A DNA stretch of 64,000 nt from Iris pallida (GCA_029216955.1 JANAVB010015600.1:40313156-40377155); one strand, 5' to 3'. Positions 9,973 to 21,980 are shown, counted from the stretch's first letter. Program-made: numbers and translations. The notes: a model not told the origin generated them from the letters alone.

Positions 9973-12357
9973 TTAGTCAAACAAATGCGGATACCGAGAT
10001 CTGATCTTGTCCTCGCGCTCCCAGGTTGATTCTTCCGAAGAGTGATGGTTCCAAGAAACACGGACAAGGCTTATCGTCCGATTCTTGAGTACCTTCTCTC
10101 GCTGGTCTAAGATAGATACGGGTTGTTCCTCGTAAGTTAGGTCGGTACCAACGACTAACTCAGAATGATCGAGGATATGACTCGGATTCGGGATATACCC
10201 ACGTAATTGGGTCATATGAAACACATCATGTATGCCAGTTAACGAAGGCGGAAGGGCAAGTCGATAAGCCACATCGTCTACCCGAGCGAGAATCTTAAAA
10301 GGACCAACGTATTTTGGACTAAGCTTCCCTCGGGTTCCAAATCTGATGATACACCGAGTAGGCAAAATTCGCAGAAACACTTGGTCGCCAACTCTGAACT
10401 CTAGAGGCCTACGATGCTGGTCTGCCCAATGACGATGTCGGTCCTGTGCAACTCGAAGGCGCTCTCTGACCAACTTAACTATCTCCACAGTCTGCGTGAT
10501 CATCTCTGGTCCCAACAACTTTTGTTCTCCGACGTCGTCCCATGCCAAAGGGGACCTTCACTTCCTTCCGTACAATGCTTCGAACGGGGCCATCTGAATG
10601 CTAGCCTGATAGCTGTTGTTATAGGAGAACTCCACTAAATGAAGGTGATCCTCCCAAGATCCGCCAAAATCCAAGGTACACGCCCGTAGCATATCTTCTA
10701 ATGTCTGAATGGTTCTTTCTGATTGCCCATCAGTTTGTGGATGATAAGCAGTACTGAATCTTAACTTGGTTCCCAAACTTTGGTGTAAGCTCCGCCAAAA
10801 ATGGGAAGTAAACCGCGTATCCCGATCTGATAATATACTAACCGGAACACCGTGTTGCCTTACTATCTGCTTCATGTACATTTCTGCTAACTGCTCAGTA
10901 GTCTGTCCAACTCGGAAGGGAAGGAAATGAACGACCTTCGTGAGTCGATCTACTATTATCCAGACTACATTCTTGCCAGCCGGAGATCTAGGTAAACCGG
11001 TCACAAAATCCATCGTGATGTGCTTCCATTTCCATTCTGGGATAGGAAGCGGCTGTAGCAACCCTGCTGGTCTCTGCTGCTCGGCTTTCACCTGCTGACA
11101 TACCAGACACTTGGATACAAATCTTGCTATCTCTCTTTTCATGCCATTCCACCAAAAGTACTGCCTGATATCTCGATACATCTTCGTTCCTCCTGGATGA
11201 ATGGAGTAAATAGAACTATGAGCTTCGGACATAACTTCTTGCCGAAGGTCTCCACTCGGTACACAGAGTCTGTTTCCAAACCTGAGAGTACCATCTTCAT
11301 GAATCACTAACTCCTTCCTACGGCCTGATTCACACTCCGATCGCAACTTCTGAATCTGTGGATCTCCTGCTTGTGCTGCCCTTATCCTCTCTACTAAGGT
11401 TGACTGAATCTGCATACTGGTCATTCTTCCTATATCCCTTGGCAAAACTACTTCGATTCCCATACTCTGAAGGTCTTCTAAAGTATGCTTCTGCGAGGTC
11501 AAGATAAAGGCACTGTCTCTCCTACTCAGTGCATCTGCAACTATATTCGCCTTGCCTGGATGATACTGAAGATCTAAATCAAAATCTTTCAGCAGTTCTA
11601 ACCATCTTCTTTGCCTCATGTTCAAATCTCGCTGCGTGAACACGTATTTCAAACTCTTATGATCAGTATAGATCTCTATCCGATCTCCGTATAAATAATG
11701 CCTCCACAACTTGAGTGAAAACACCACAGCTGCTAACTCCAAATCGTGAGTCGGGTAATTCTTCTCATGGTCTCGAAGCTGTCGAGACGCTTATGCTATC
11801 ACCTTTCCGTGCTGCATCAATACACATCCAAGACCCTTCCCAGATGCGTCACAATATACTGTAAAGCCTCCCGCTCCTACTGGAAGCGTCAAGATCGGGA
11901 CTGAGATCAATCTCTTCTTCAATTCTTCAAATGATGCCTGACAGCTAGCTGACCAAACAAACTCTACGTCCTTGTGCGTCAAACGCGTTAACGGTGCAGA
12001 GATCTTGGCAAAGTCCGCCACGAACCTTCTGTAGTAACCAGCTAGTCCTAAGAAACTTCGTACTTCTGCAACCGTTCTCGGGACTGGCCAATGCTCTACG
12101 GCTTCAATCTTCTTCGGATCCACTGACACTCCTGCCCCAGAAATTACATGCCCCAGGAACGAAATATGATCTAACCAGAATTCACACTTGTCGAGCTTCG
12201 CATAAAGTTGATGCTCCCTTAATGTCTGTAAGACAGTCCTAAGATGTTTCTCATGCTCCTCTTCACTGCTGGAATAGACAAGAATGTCATCTATGAACAC
12301 CACCACAAATTTGTCCAAATACGGCAGAAAGATGCGGTTCATTAAATCCATGAATAC
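9973..12357 (-). pseudogene. Tekay-1 pol, C-terminal part: RT end, RNase H, integrase, chromodomain-like tail
   Basis: This continues the pol frame interrupted by the CACTA element. From 12351 leftward: RT palm with [10 protein letters not shown] (near 12300), RNase H with [13 protein letters not shown] and TDHKSLKYV (11870-11650), an integrase zinc region (HPGGTK...[10 protein letters not shown], near 11190-11080), and an integrase core with D in IVDRLTK, D in SDRDTRF and E in DGQSER. The GPFKIL module follows, then a C-terminal block ending STWEREDKIRSRYPHLFD that resembles the degenerate chromodomain of Tekay/Del elements. Two in-frame nonsense codons break it: 11791-11793 (after HGKVIA, where family members have Tyr) and 10558-10560 (after LYGRK, where family members have Cys). 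I see no frameshift. Confidence 0.93.
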
Positions 12358-13195
12358 ATGGATTTACCGACGGCCTTATCCGTCGGTAGTCCGTCGCCAA
12401 AAATAAATACCGACGGATTACCGACGGATATTTTGGTAAAACAGCCGTCGGGAATAACCTCGTCGCTAAAACATATCCGTCGCTACTCCGTCGCTCAGCG
12501 ACGACTTAGCGACGGAATACCGTCGGCGCATTTAAATATATATAGCGACGGATTATCGACTAGCTTTCGTCAAAATATGTATCAGGATATAGGGTTAGCG
12601 ACGGAAAACTCCGTCGCTAAAGAGTCGGCAAAACCGTATCAGTGATTTTCTGATACGCAATATCCGTCGCTAATCCGTCATAAATTTGTCGGTAAAAGCG
12701 TATCAGAGATTTTCCCATACGGCAGGTCGTCGTTATGCCGTCGCTAATCCGCCGAGGTGTACGACGGATTAGCGTCGTATTAGCGATAAAACATCCGTCG
12801 CTAACTGCAAAATTTATGGACATCAAACAGAACCAGGTCGACGGACATTCCGTCGCTAAACCGTCGCTCAATGTAAAATTCTCCAGGTAGCGACGGATAT
12901 TACGTCGCCAATCCGTCGATACATTAAATTCCTACAGTTAGCGACGGATAGTCCGTCGGGACTTTGTCGCCAGTCCGCCGTAAGTTAGTCGTCAATCCGT
13001 CGCGAAAGCTAAAATTTATGGACATCAAACAGCACCAGGTCGACGGATCGTCCGTCGCCAATCCGTCGCTTTATTGAAATGCTCCAGGTAGCGACGGTTT
13101 TTACGTCGCCACTCCGTCGCTAACCTCAGTTTCTCCAGTTAGCGACGGACTATCCGTCGCTGAGTGGTCGCCAGTCCGTCGCTAACTTCTAATTT
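12358..13195. repeat. 3' subterminal array of CGACGG/CCGTCG motifs (CACTA)
   Basis: Dozens of copies in both orientations of TAGCGACGGA / TCCGTCGCTA-type motifs, often as inverted pairs (for example GCGACGGAAAACTCCGTCGC around 12600). The block GACATCAAACAG(A/C)ACCAGGTCGACGGA recurs (about 12819 and 13021). Subterminal repeats of this kind are the binding sites of TNPA-type proteins in En/Spm elements. The function here is inferred from position and family. Confidence 0.9.
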
Positions 13196-13500
13196 TTGAA
13201 AAAAAATACTGCAAACAGACTCTTTCCTGTTTATACAACACATCCAACACAATATCAAACATGCAAAATATCCATATACAACACCATATATCCATATCCA
13301 ACATGAATATCCAACGTATCCAATATCCAACACCATATATCCATATGCAAAATATCCATATCCGACACCAATATCCAACGTATCCAATATCCAATAAAAT
13401 ATTACCAACACAATATATCCAATATCCAACATTAAATTATTCAAACATAAAAAAAATATTCGAACATACAATGTATCCAAATGTCTACAAAACCAACAAC
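13196..13500. repeat. AT-rich ATATCCAACA-type short tandem repeats
   Basis: Repeats of ATATCCA, CAACACCATATATCC and CCAATATCCAAC occupy about 13245-13440, between the end of the TNPA-like gene and the subterminal array. This is probably the 3' untranslated or spacer part of the CACTA element. The open frames here arise from the repeat. Confidence 0.7.
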
Positions 13501-13510
13501 ATAAACAAAA

Positions 13511-15671
13511 TCAAACCCCGTCCGTCGGATCGTCTCGTGCTCGTGCCGCCGCATCCGCTTTGCGTATGTACTCCTCCATCGTGTGTGCCGGCACTTGGGA
13601 CAAGACATGGTCTGGAAGCGCGCGTAGCTGCTCTGGCGACAACATGTCATGGAGCGTCAAGATGGTGTTATCCGATACGATGCGGGCGTCCGCAGAGCGG
13701 TTAAACGAAAGTCGTCCGGGGGAAGAAGGACCAGGTCGATCCGAAGCAACGGCAGCAGCAGTAGACGGACCGGGAGCACCACCAGATGAACCGGGAGCAC
13801 CAGCAGACAGACCGGGAGCAGACGGACCGGGAGCAGACGGACCGGGAGCAGACGGATAGCGCCCCAACACTATCGCCAATCTGACACCGCGAAGGTCAGA
13901 GTCGCAAGCTGTGCCCTCACATCGTCAACCGGGGGCGCTGGGGGAGGCGGAGGCGGTGGATATCTCGGGGACGGCTGCAACGAGGGCGCCATGGAACCTA
14001 AGCCGTAGACGCGCCCTTTCCTAACGCCGCCGACGGATTCTACGAACACGTCGTCGTAGCGAGCGGCCATAGAAGACTGCGTCTGGGTGGACGTCGTTTC
14101 GCCGACATTCTCGGAAGGGGGCTCGATCTCAAGCCGACTAAGTGCCTCACGATACGCAGCCTATCCAATGAATGTGTTTATACTATAAATTTTCCTAAGT
14201 TATAATCTAAATCCTATGTTTCCCTAAGTTATAGTCTGAATCCTAAGTTTATCTAATTAACTTAACAATAATTATATTTCTAACATAAATCTCATAAACG
14301 TAAGTACTTACATCAGTCTCCTCGGCCCTCGCGTCGACGAAGCTCCCGTCCTTCCGCCTCTTGTGCGTATGCACGAATACATCGTGAGCGGTGACCGTCT
14401 CCGCCTCTTTCCCCTGCTTCACCGCCCGTTGGGCCTGCATACGTAGAATTTAATTAACTTCGTATATTAACAGTACGAAATTAAATAATAGAATGAATTT
14501 GAATTTGTGCTATCTCACCAAATCTGCATGCGTCGATGCGTGGGGCCTTGATCCCCCCGTATGCAGACCCGCGGCCTGTCGATTAGCCTTAGCTTTCTCC
14601 GATTTCAGCTTGAACTGCGGAGTATCCATCTTCTCCAACATCTGCTCATAGTACTCCGCCCGAATCCAGTCCTTCCTCGTATGCGCCGTACGAAGGTCGT
14701 ACACCGCATCCCGTATCTTCTTCCCGGCGGCAGCTTTGTAGGTCCTGCGGATCGCCTCCTCGCGATGGGGGGGCCACCAGAACGTCCTCTGACATACAAA
14801 TTCAAATATCACGTAATAAAAAATTTAATGATTTAAAGAATAATTAATAATTCACCGACGGATTTATACCCTCATCTCGTCGAGCCAGACGTACTTCATG
14901 TCCTGAGGCACCTCAGAAAAATTAAGGTAGGGGCCATGGTAGTTATCCCGGATAATGCGCCCTAGAATCCGGGCAGCATCCCACGGGAAAAACCTATAAA
15001 GAAGCAACGACTGGATTATTAACTTGAATAAATGAAACAAATTTAATAAATTAACTTAAATTTACTTACGATTCACTAGCGGGCCATAGCTCTCGTCGGA
15101 ACTCGCCCACCAGCCTCTCTGGTGGCGTCGGGGGATCCGCGGGTCCGCGCATGTACTCCCCGGTAATAGGATGAAACTGAATCCCGGGGTACTCCGAGGC
15201 CCACCCTGCAGTAACTGCTGGGCCCCCTGCTGCATCTGCTGCTGCATCCGCTGGTACATCCGGTGGCGGAACGGATCCGCTAGCGGATGGGGTCACAGGC
15301 CTCGACGACGATGTCGGTGGCACCGAGAAAGAATGACGGCGGGAAGAGCCTGTGTCCGGGCTCTCCAAGTCGGGATCGGAGGTCACATCCGGGGAATGCG
15401 GCTGGCGACCACGACCGCTACCACCACGCCCACGCCCACGCCCACGACCACCACCACCACCGCCGCCGCCGCCGCCACCGCCACGACCACGGCCAGCACC
15501 ACCAGTACGGGTGCTCGCAACCATGCCCTGTAAATAGAACACATAAACAAAATACCGACAACATAGATTTATAAATGAATATAAAACTAAACATATCCAT
15601 ACCAGCAGCAGGGCGATGAGTGCCGCCCAGACGAGTAGGCCTAGGAGTGCCATCTGCAAAAAGAAACTCAT
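13511..15671 (-). CDS. TNPA/Ptta-like second CACTA gene (multi-exon, possibly frameshifted)
   Basis: Minus-strand gene downstream of the transposase. A likely first coding exon (MVASTR..., 15524 to about 15070) is rich in Gly/Arg (GGC-type repeat near 15430-15500) and ends at a donor-like GTAAGT. An upstream frame to 15671 may be a separate short exon. Later exons, by similarity and splice-like ends: about 14994-14868 (FFPWDAARILGRII), 14790-14512 (DAVYDLR, MDTPQFKLKSEKAKANRQA), 14436-14310 (THKRRKDGSFVDARAEE), 14165-13870 (VGGVRKGRVYGLGSMAP), and a final Pro/Ala/Gly-rich part to 13511. Blocks such as KSEKAKANR, KDGSFVD and GRVYGLGS are typical of the plant Transposase_24/Ptta-En/Spm family. 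The reading frame changes near 13880, which could be a frameshift or splicing. Its role would be binding the subterminal repeats. Confidence 0.7.
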
Positions 15672-15921
15672 ACAATAATACGCAAATATCCCAAACTGAA
15701 ATAAATATTACAATTAGAAGTGAAGTACGAATAAAAGATAGATACACAAAATCTGATAAAATCACGCACCAATACAACAAAGTACAATTCTTGTAACTTT
15801 TGATGAAAGGGCATCTTGTGTTCCACTAGACTTGTAATTGTAAATCCAAATGTAATAGGGTAATTTAGGATTCGAGACTAGATATTGGGTGCTTCAAGAT
15901 ATAACTGAAATATAGCGATAT

Positions 15922-18900
15922 TTAATCATCGTCATCGTCCTCTTCCTCGGCCTCGGCCTCATCATCATTATCATCATCCTCATCGTCGAATTCATCTGTA
16001 TCCTCATCCTCATAAAGTTCTTCTTCTTCTTCTTCTTCTTCTTCTTCTTCTTCTTCTTCTTCAGTCTCAGTACTTGGGACAAGACGCCTCTTTCTCCCCT
16101 GGTTGACATCTAAGTCTGGTATATCAACCTCTTCCTCCCCTCTATTTTCATCAGCAAGAGGTATATCAACCTCTAATTCAACATCCATGTCACAAGACTG
16201 TTGTCCCAAGTATTGGGGCTTTTCGATCTGGTCCTCTTGGTATGCTGGGTCTCCAACGTTGAATGTATTTCTAGATTTAATCTTGCATACTGCCCACCAG
16301 TCAAAGCGATCTCTACGATGCCTTGGGTAGCTTGTATAGTAGATTTAAACAGCCTGACTTGCTATCGCAAACGTGTCGGACCCTCTATACCTCCTGTGAT
16401 GATTTATATCGACGAATCCAAATTGTTTATCGATTCTCCAACCGATATTTGGTGTCGTATCGAACCACTCACATTTGAACATAACAATATGCATATCAAA
16501 TGGGGCACTATATTGTAATTCTACAATATCCCGAAGCACTCCATAATAGTCAAAGTCCGGCTCGTTGTCATAGATTGTGCCTCTTATGCAAACACCAGAA
16601 TCCTTCGTACTGAAGCCGTCATTGAGAAATTCGACATTTATAGGATGTTGAGTTGTCTTAAACTTGAAGCCATTAACGACATAGCCGGGCCAAGTCTTTG
16701 CATGCTTCTTCGGTCCCAATGACAAATAACGAATGCTCTCATTTGTGAGTGTACTTGGTTCAGCTAATAAAACCTGTAAACTTTAAATGTTTTAGTTGCA
16801 TATATATATTTAAATGGTAGCCGCATAACATATTATCTCAGTTACTTACGTAATCTCGAAACCATGACGGAAAGGTAAAATCAACCTCTCTTTGAAGTCC
16901 CTCATCGGTAATATCGGGTGTCCTTATTTTGACTTCATCTCTAAATACACTGTTAGAGAGAATAAAAATTAGTGTAGTCACTTACCTCACCAAATTAGAG
17001 ATTATAACGAGGTGTAGTCACTTGCTTCTCCAAATCTCTCACTTCTTGTATGTCACAATTTAACAAGACATATCGGTGAGCGGCATCATACTCATCGTCA
17101 CTCAACCACCGTTTCTTACTAGCCCCAATAGGCTTGCCCCTTAAATTGAACATACCTCCTTCCTCAACGTCTTTGTCATTCCTTTGAGGTCTATTTCGAT
17201 TTGTCTCAATATGAGTATCGAAATAAATAGAGCAAAAGTTTGACACCTCCTCGATAAGATATGCTTCGCATATCGAAGCCTCTATATGAGCCTTGTTGCC
17301 AACTTTCTTCTTTAGATGATGTAGATACCTAGAGAGACAAATTATCTTGAGAATTAACAATGAATTGTAAAATCCACTTAAATTATATCAATTTTTATTT
17401 ACCTTTCAAAGGGGTACATCCATCGATAATGAACAGATGCACCGACACGGGCTTCGTATGCTAGATGAATCGGTAGATGCTCCATACTGTCGAAGAAACC
17501 CGGTGGAAATATTTTCTCTAACTTGCAAATTGTTAAGACAATCTTCTCCTCAAGTTGTATCATATGTTGCACCATGAGCTTAGTTGAACAGATATCCCTG
17601 AAGAATGTAGACAGCTCGGCCAATGGAACCCATACAGCAGAAGGCAACAACTCTCTCAACGCAATGGGCAGTAATCTTTCCATAAACACGTGGCAGTCGT
17701 GACTCTTCATTCCTGTTAGCTTGCGTTCATTGAGATCAACGCATCTAGACAAATTCGACACATAGCCGTCTGGAAATCTTAAAGTAGATATCCACTTGCA
17801 GATTATTAATCTATCTTTCTTGCTCAATGCGTATGGCGCTATCGGCTTAGTTACTTGTCCACCAGCTCCCCTTTGTATCAAGTTTAGATTATGACGTTTG
17901 CATATCTCGGCCATGTCTTGTCTTGCTTTTGGATTGTCCTTCGTCTTTCCTTTAATATCCATAACGGTATTGAAGACATTATCGAACACATTCTTTTCGA
18001 TATGCATGACATCAAGATTATACCTAATAAGATTATCTTTCCAATAAGGCAAGTCCCAGAAGATACTCCGTTTGGTCCAGTTATGACTTTGTTCGAACCC
18101 CTCGACACGATTGTTCGATAGATCTTCCATTGCGGTGGGCAATTCCTTTACATCTTCCCAAATATCGTATCCCGACAATCTGGCAGGAGGTTCAGAAAAT
18201 TCTTGTTTTCCATATCTGAACGCGTCCTTGTTCTTTCGCCAAGGATGTCTCGTTGGCAGAAATTGACGGTGACAGTCAAAGAAAGAAGTTTTTCCTCCAT
18301 GTCTAAGGTGGAACGCCTTACTATTTTCCATACATATCGGACAAGACATGTTGCCGTGCGTACTCCATCCCGACAGCATACCGTATGCTGGAAAATCATT
18401 GATTGTCCACATGAGTGAAGCTCTCATCTGAAAGTTTTGTTTTCTGGAAATATCATAGGTCGTGACGCCGATCTCCTACAACTGTTTCAGCTCATCCACC
18501 AACGGCTGTAAATATATATCGATGTTCTTTGTCAGATTTTTGGGACCGGGTATGATAGCTGTCAAGAACATATAAGGAGTCTTCATACACATCCATGGTG
18601 GCAGATTGTAAGGGGTAAGAATGACCGGCCAGCATGAGTATTGAGATCTCGACTGTCCGAAAGGGGCGAAGCCATCAGAACATAGCGCCAGGCGTACATT
18701 TCTAGGCTCTGCAGCAAAATCTGGATGACACAAATCAAAATATTTCCATGCCTCCCCATCCGAAGGATGTGACAATTCTCCTTCGTCCTTTATGCGATCT
18801 TCACTGTGCCACGTCATGTGTTCTGCTGTATTCAGAGACATATACATCCTCTGTAAGCGCTTCGTGATCGACAAGTAATGCATATACTTGTAAGGACGTC

Positions 18901-19717
18901 GTTTTCTAGTTGACTTTCCTTTTCCCTGTACTGTCTTATAACGATCCGCATTACAGAACCAACAACTTTCTAATACGCAATTCTCTTTGTAATACAACAT
19001 GCATCCGTTGCGACAGCAATCTATCTTCTCGTACCCCAGTCCCAGTTGTCGGACCATCATCTTTGACTTGTAGAAGTTTCTTGGGAGCTCTTTTGATTCC
19101 TTCGGTAACACCTCATTAGTTAATTGTGTGATCCGGTCATAGCAAGCTTGTGGCAAGTTAAAATCAGACTTTATGTTCAACAACCGCATCGTCACTGACA
19201 GTGCGGAATGAGTCTCACAACCAGGATATAGAGGAGTATCTGCGTCCTTAAACATATCATAGAACTCCTTTGCCTCGGGATTAGGATCCTTCGGATCAAA
19301 ATTAGGCCCTGCCGCAGCATACACCATATCTCGTGCAAGGTTCTGCATGTCTCCATAATCCACAGAGCATCCGTCGTTTTCGAGGACATCCGTTGCAGTA
19401 TTATCATCAAAAGCATAAGTACCAGCTTCTGCAGCCTGTCTTTTTGAATATAATTCACCTTGCGATGACCACAGGCCGTAATCACGTACGAAACCCTTAC
19501 GGGTCAAATGATCTCTCACAGTCATCACTTCTTCGAAACGTCTATTGTGACAATTAACACATGGACACTTGATTTTGTTATCGTCCATGTACTGAGTTTT
19601 GCTCATGGCATACTTAAGAAATACTTCCACACCTGCCTGAAAATCGTCACTCACACCAATTCTGCTCTCGTGTTGTCGTTTGTACATCCATGTACGATCA
19701 ACAAAGTAACGATTCAT
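15922..19717 (-). pseudogene. TNP2-like CACTA transposase, two nonsense codons
   Basis: I chose Met at 19717 because NRYFVDRTWMYKR follows, the usual start of the transposase-associated domain, with CPCVNCHN next (near 19560). The TNP2 core follows: DCCRNGCMLYYKEN, CWFCNADRYK, SCPICMEN, then MHIEKNVFDNV near 18010. A DUF4218-like end (WMYPFER) reaches a donor at about 17404. Further exons: about 17326-16995 (YLHHLKKKVGNKAHIEASI), 16941-16855 (FRDEVKIRTPDITDEG), and from about 16770 a DUF4216-like part (DSGVCIRG...DFDYYGVL). The tail is an unusual acidic run of Glu/Asp encoded by a TTC/TTCCTC microsatellite (about 15930-16065). Stops occur at 18476-18478 (after DELKQL, where relatives have Trp) and 16345-16347 (after IASQAV). 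The frame otherwise continues, so the gene was lost recently by point mutation. Confidence 0.9.
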
Positions 19718-19983
19718 ACTCGATTTGATGTGAATATCTGTATCGTAAGACAAACTAAACATAAGAATTAATAGCCCGATACCGATACTCATATCGTAAG
19801 AAAAACTAAACTTGTGGATAACACGCTAGGCCTACGACGAGGCTACTTAGTATCACAATCTAACATAATTAGTATATAATCATGTAACTGGTGGATCCGC
19901 TAGCTAGTAAGCCGGATGTACTTAATATCAGAGAGTATCATATTAGTATCAGTATATAGGTTAGGTAGACCGTATCAAACGCA

Positions 19984-20505
19984 TATCGGAATAGTAGGCC
20001 GAATCGGAGGCCGAGATAGTCGAATGAGAAGAAGGGAAGAAAGGAGGAGCAGATGGGTCCAGAGCCATGGTGGAGGAGGAAAAGTAACATGAGAGCAGTT
20101 TCCGCCGTAACATCTCCTGGCTCTGCTGGCAACTGAAGTCCAGATGCTACAAAGGACGATCCTTCGCTGAAATCGACTACAACACCCATCAGTTCAAGTT
20201 TATTCCTATATGAGTATATTCCAATGCCATAGAGGAAGGTCAACAAACTGATGGCTTCTATGGCATTGGAATCTACTCATATAGGAATGAACTTGAACTG
20301 ATGGGTGTTGTAGTCGATTTCAGCGAAGGATCGTCCTTTGTAGCATCTGGACTTCAGTTGCCAGCAGAGCCAGGAGATGTTACGGCGGAAACTGCTCTCA
20401 TGTTACTTCTCCTCCTCCACCATGGCTCTGGACCCATCTGCTCCTCCCTTCTTCCCTTCTTCTCGTTCGACTTTCTCGGCCTCCTATTCGGCCTACTATT
20501 CCGAT
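19984..20505. repeat. Hairpin inverted repeat inside the CACTA element
   Basis: Arms 19984-20237 and 20255-20505 are imperfect reverse complements with a 17-bp loop. Both arms start a similar reading frame (GVVVDFSEGSSFVASGLQ) when read outward from the loop. It lies upstream of the transposase start, between it and the low-complexity cassette. It could be a captured fragment duplicated in inverted orientation. The product is not recognised. Confidence 0.9.
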
Positions 20506-20579
20506 ACCGATACTTTGAACCTTGATCTTAACCCAAACCTATATACTGATCGATACTAATCCGCTATGCCCGATACTAA

Positions 20580-20735
20580 GTATATACGGTCGATACTGAT
20601 AGCGATAGTCCGATACCGATAGCGATAGTCCGATACCGATAGTTCGATCGATACCGATAGTTCGATACCGATAGCGATAGTGCGATACCGATAGCGATAG
20701 TTCGATACCGATAGCGATAGTCCGATACAGATACA
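20580..20735. repeat. CGATACCGATAGCGATAGT tandem repeat
   Basis: About seven copies of an 18-20 bp unit made of the submotifs CGATAC and GATAG, with minor variants (TTCGATCGATACC). It is next to the right arm of the hairpin. All frames through it are open because of the repeat. Confidence 0.9.
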
Positions 20736-21055
20736 CATGGACCTACATATCTATATATCACTAGTAGCCATACTCCTCTACATACTACTCTACACTAGGA
20801 TCTAGTAACCATATACTACTCTACACACTAGCTACGTAGTCATACTCTAAAATAAGGTAAACTAATTTACCCACACATTAAAACCAACCCAATCAAATCT
20901 TAGGCAAACTATTCATATGATATCAATCGAAATACAAATAGGTCAACTAGGCTAGTTCTAGGTCAAATTAGGAGTCCAAGTCAACTCTGTCAAAACTAAC
21001 CTTAATTAGGCTAAACTTCTACCTTAGCTAATCAAATATATATACTAGACTTCAC
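20736..21055. other. Non-repetitive CACTA spacer
   Basis: AT-rich sequence with a local partial duplication around CATACTACTCTACAC(TAG). I see no coding signal, TIR or promoter that I can support. Confidence 0.5.
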
Positions 21056-21065
21056 GACGTGTGTC

Positions 21066-21109
21066 TGTGTATATATATATATATTATTAATAAATTACTT
21101 AAAATTATG

Positions 21110-21203
<94 letters not shown>

Positions 21204-21360
21204 TGTGTGTGTGTATCCGTGTGTGTGTGTCCGTGTGTGTGTGTGTGTGTGTCTGTGTGTGTGTGTGTGTCTGTGTGTCCGTGTGTCCGTGTGTGTGTGT
21301 GTCTGTGTGTGTGTGTCCGTGTGTGTGTGTGTGTGTCCGTGTGTGTGTGTGTGTCTGTGG
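21066..21360. repeat. (TA)n followed by (TG)n-type microsatellites
   Basis: A nearly pure (TA)n run covers about 21112-21200. It passes directly into a TG-rich run interrupted by TCTGTG and TCCGTG (21201-21360). Long open frames on both strands (alternating Tyr/Ile, Cys/Val, Thr/His) are artefacts of the repeats. Confidence 0.97.
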
Positions 21361-21835
21361 GAGAGGAGGAGGAGGACTCCTGCGCGGGGACTCCAGAGTC
21401 CCTCCTACGCCCCCCATCCCCGACCCCCCCAACCCCTGCCCGACCCCCTCTCCTACCCCCCTGCCCCCCCTGCCCCGACCCCCCCAACCCCTGCCCGACC
21501 CCCCCCAACCCCTGCCTGACCCCCTCTCCCACCCCCTGCCCCCCCTGCCCGACCCTCCCCCAACCCCTGCCCGACCCCCTCTCCCACCCCCCTGTCCAGA
21601 CCACCCCCCCACCCCTGCCCGACCCCCTCCCCGACCCCCCTGCCCCCTCTCCCACCCCACCCTTGCCCCGACCACCCCACCCCCTACCCGAACCCCCCTG
21701 CCCAGACCACCCCCCACCCCTGCCCGACCCCCTCCCCGACCACCCCACTCCACCCTTGCCCCGACCACCCCACCCCGTACCCGAAACCCCCCTGCCCCAC
21801 ACCCTCTCCGACCACTACGACAGCCCCCCAACCCC
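21361..21835. repeat. C-rich minisatellite (G-rich on the minus strand)
   Basis: Variable units built from CCCCGACCCCCC, CCAACCCCTGCCCGA and CTCTCCCACCCC. On the minus strand this gives many runs of four or more G separated by short spacers, a strong G-quadruplex candidate, with i-motif potential on the plus strand. It sits about 0.5-0.9 kb inside the 5' end of the CACTA element. Confidence 0.95.
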
Positions 21836-21845
21836 CCAAATCGTA

Positions 21846-21980
21846 AAAGAGAGAGAGAGAGAGGGAGATAGAGAGAGAGAGAGAGAGAGAGGGGGGAGAG
21901 AGAGCATACCTTAGAGAGAGAGAGGGAGATCGCCGGTCGGAGAGAGGGAGATCGCCGGTCGGAGAGAGGGAGAGGGAAGA
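21846..21980. repeat. (GA)n microsatellite with a duplicated GAGATCGCCGGTCGGAGAGAG unit
   Basis: AGAGAG-rich run (CT-rich on the minus strand), with a GAGATCGCCGGTCGGAGA unit present twice near 21926-21962. On the minus strand this is a CT-rich tract in the upstream region of the transposase gene and could act as a promoter or leader element. No experimental support. Confidence 0.9.

Noticed and set aside
13139..13480. Tyr/Ile/Asp/Gly-rich 113-codon frame on the minus strand
   Set aside because: Produced by the ATATCCAACA tandem repeat in the CACTA 3' region.
20301..20525. Small protein GVVVDFSEGSSFVASGLQ... on both hairpin arms
   Set aside because: The two copies are inverted duplicates, no family is recognised and no intact gene structure surrounds them. 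Treated as a captured or duplicated fragment and not annotated as CDS.
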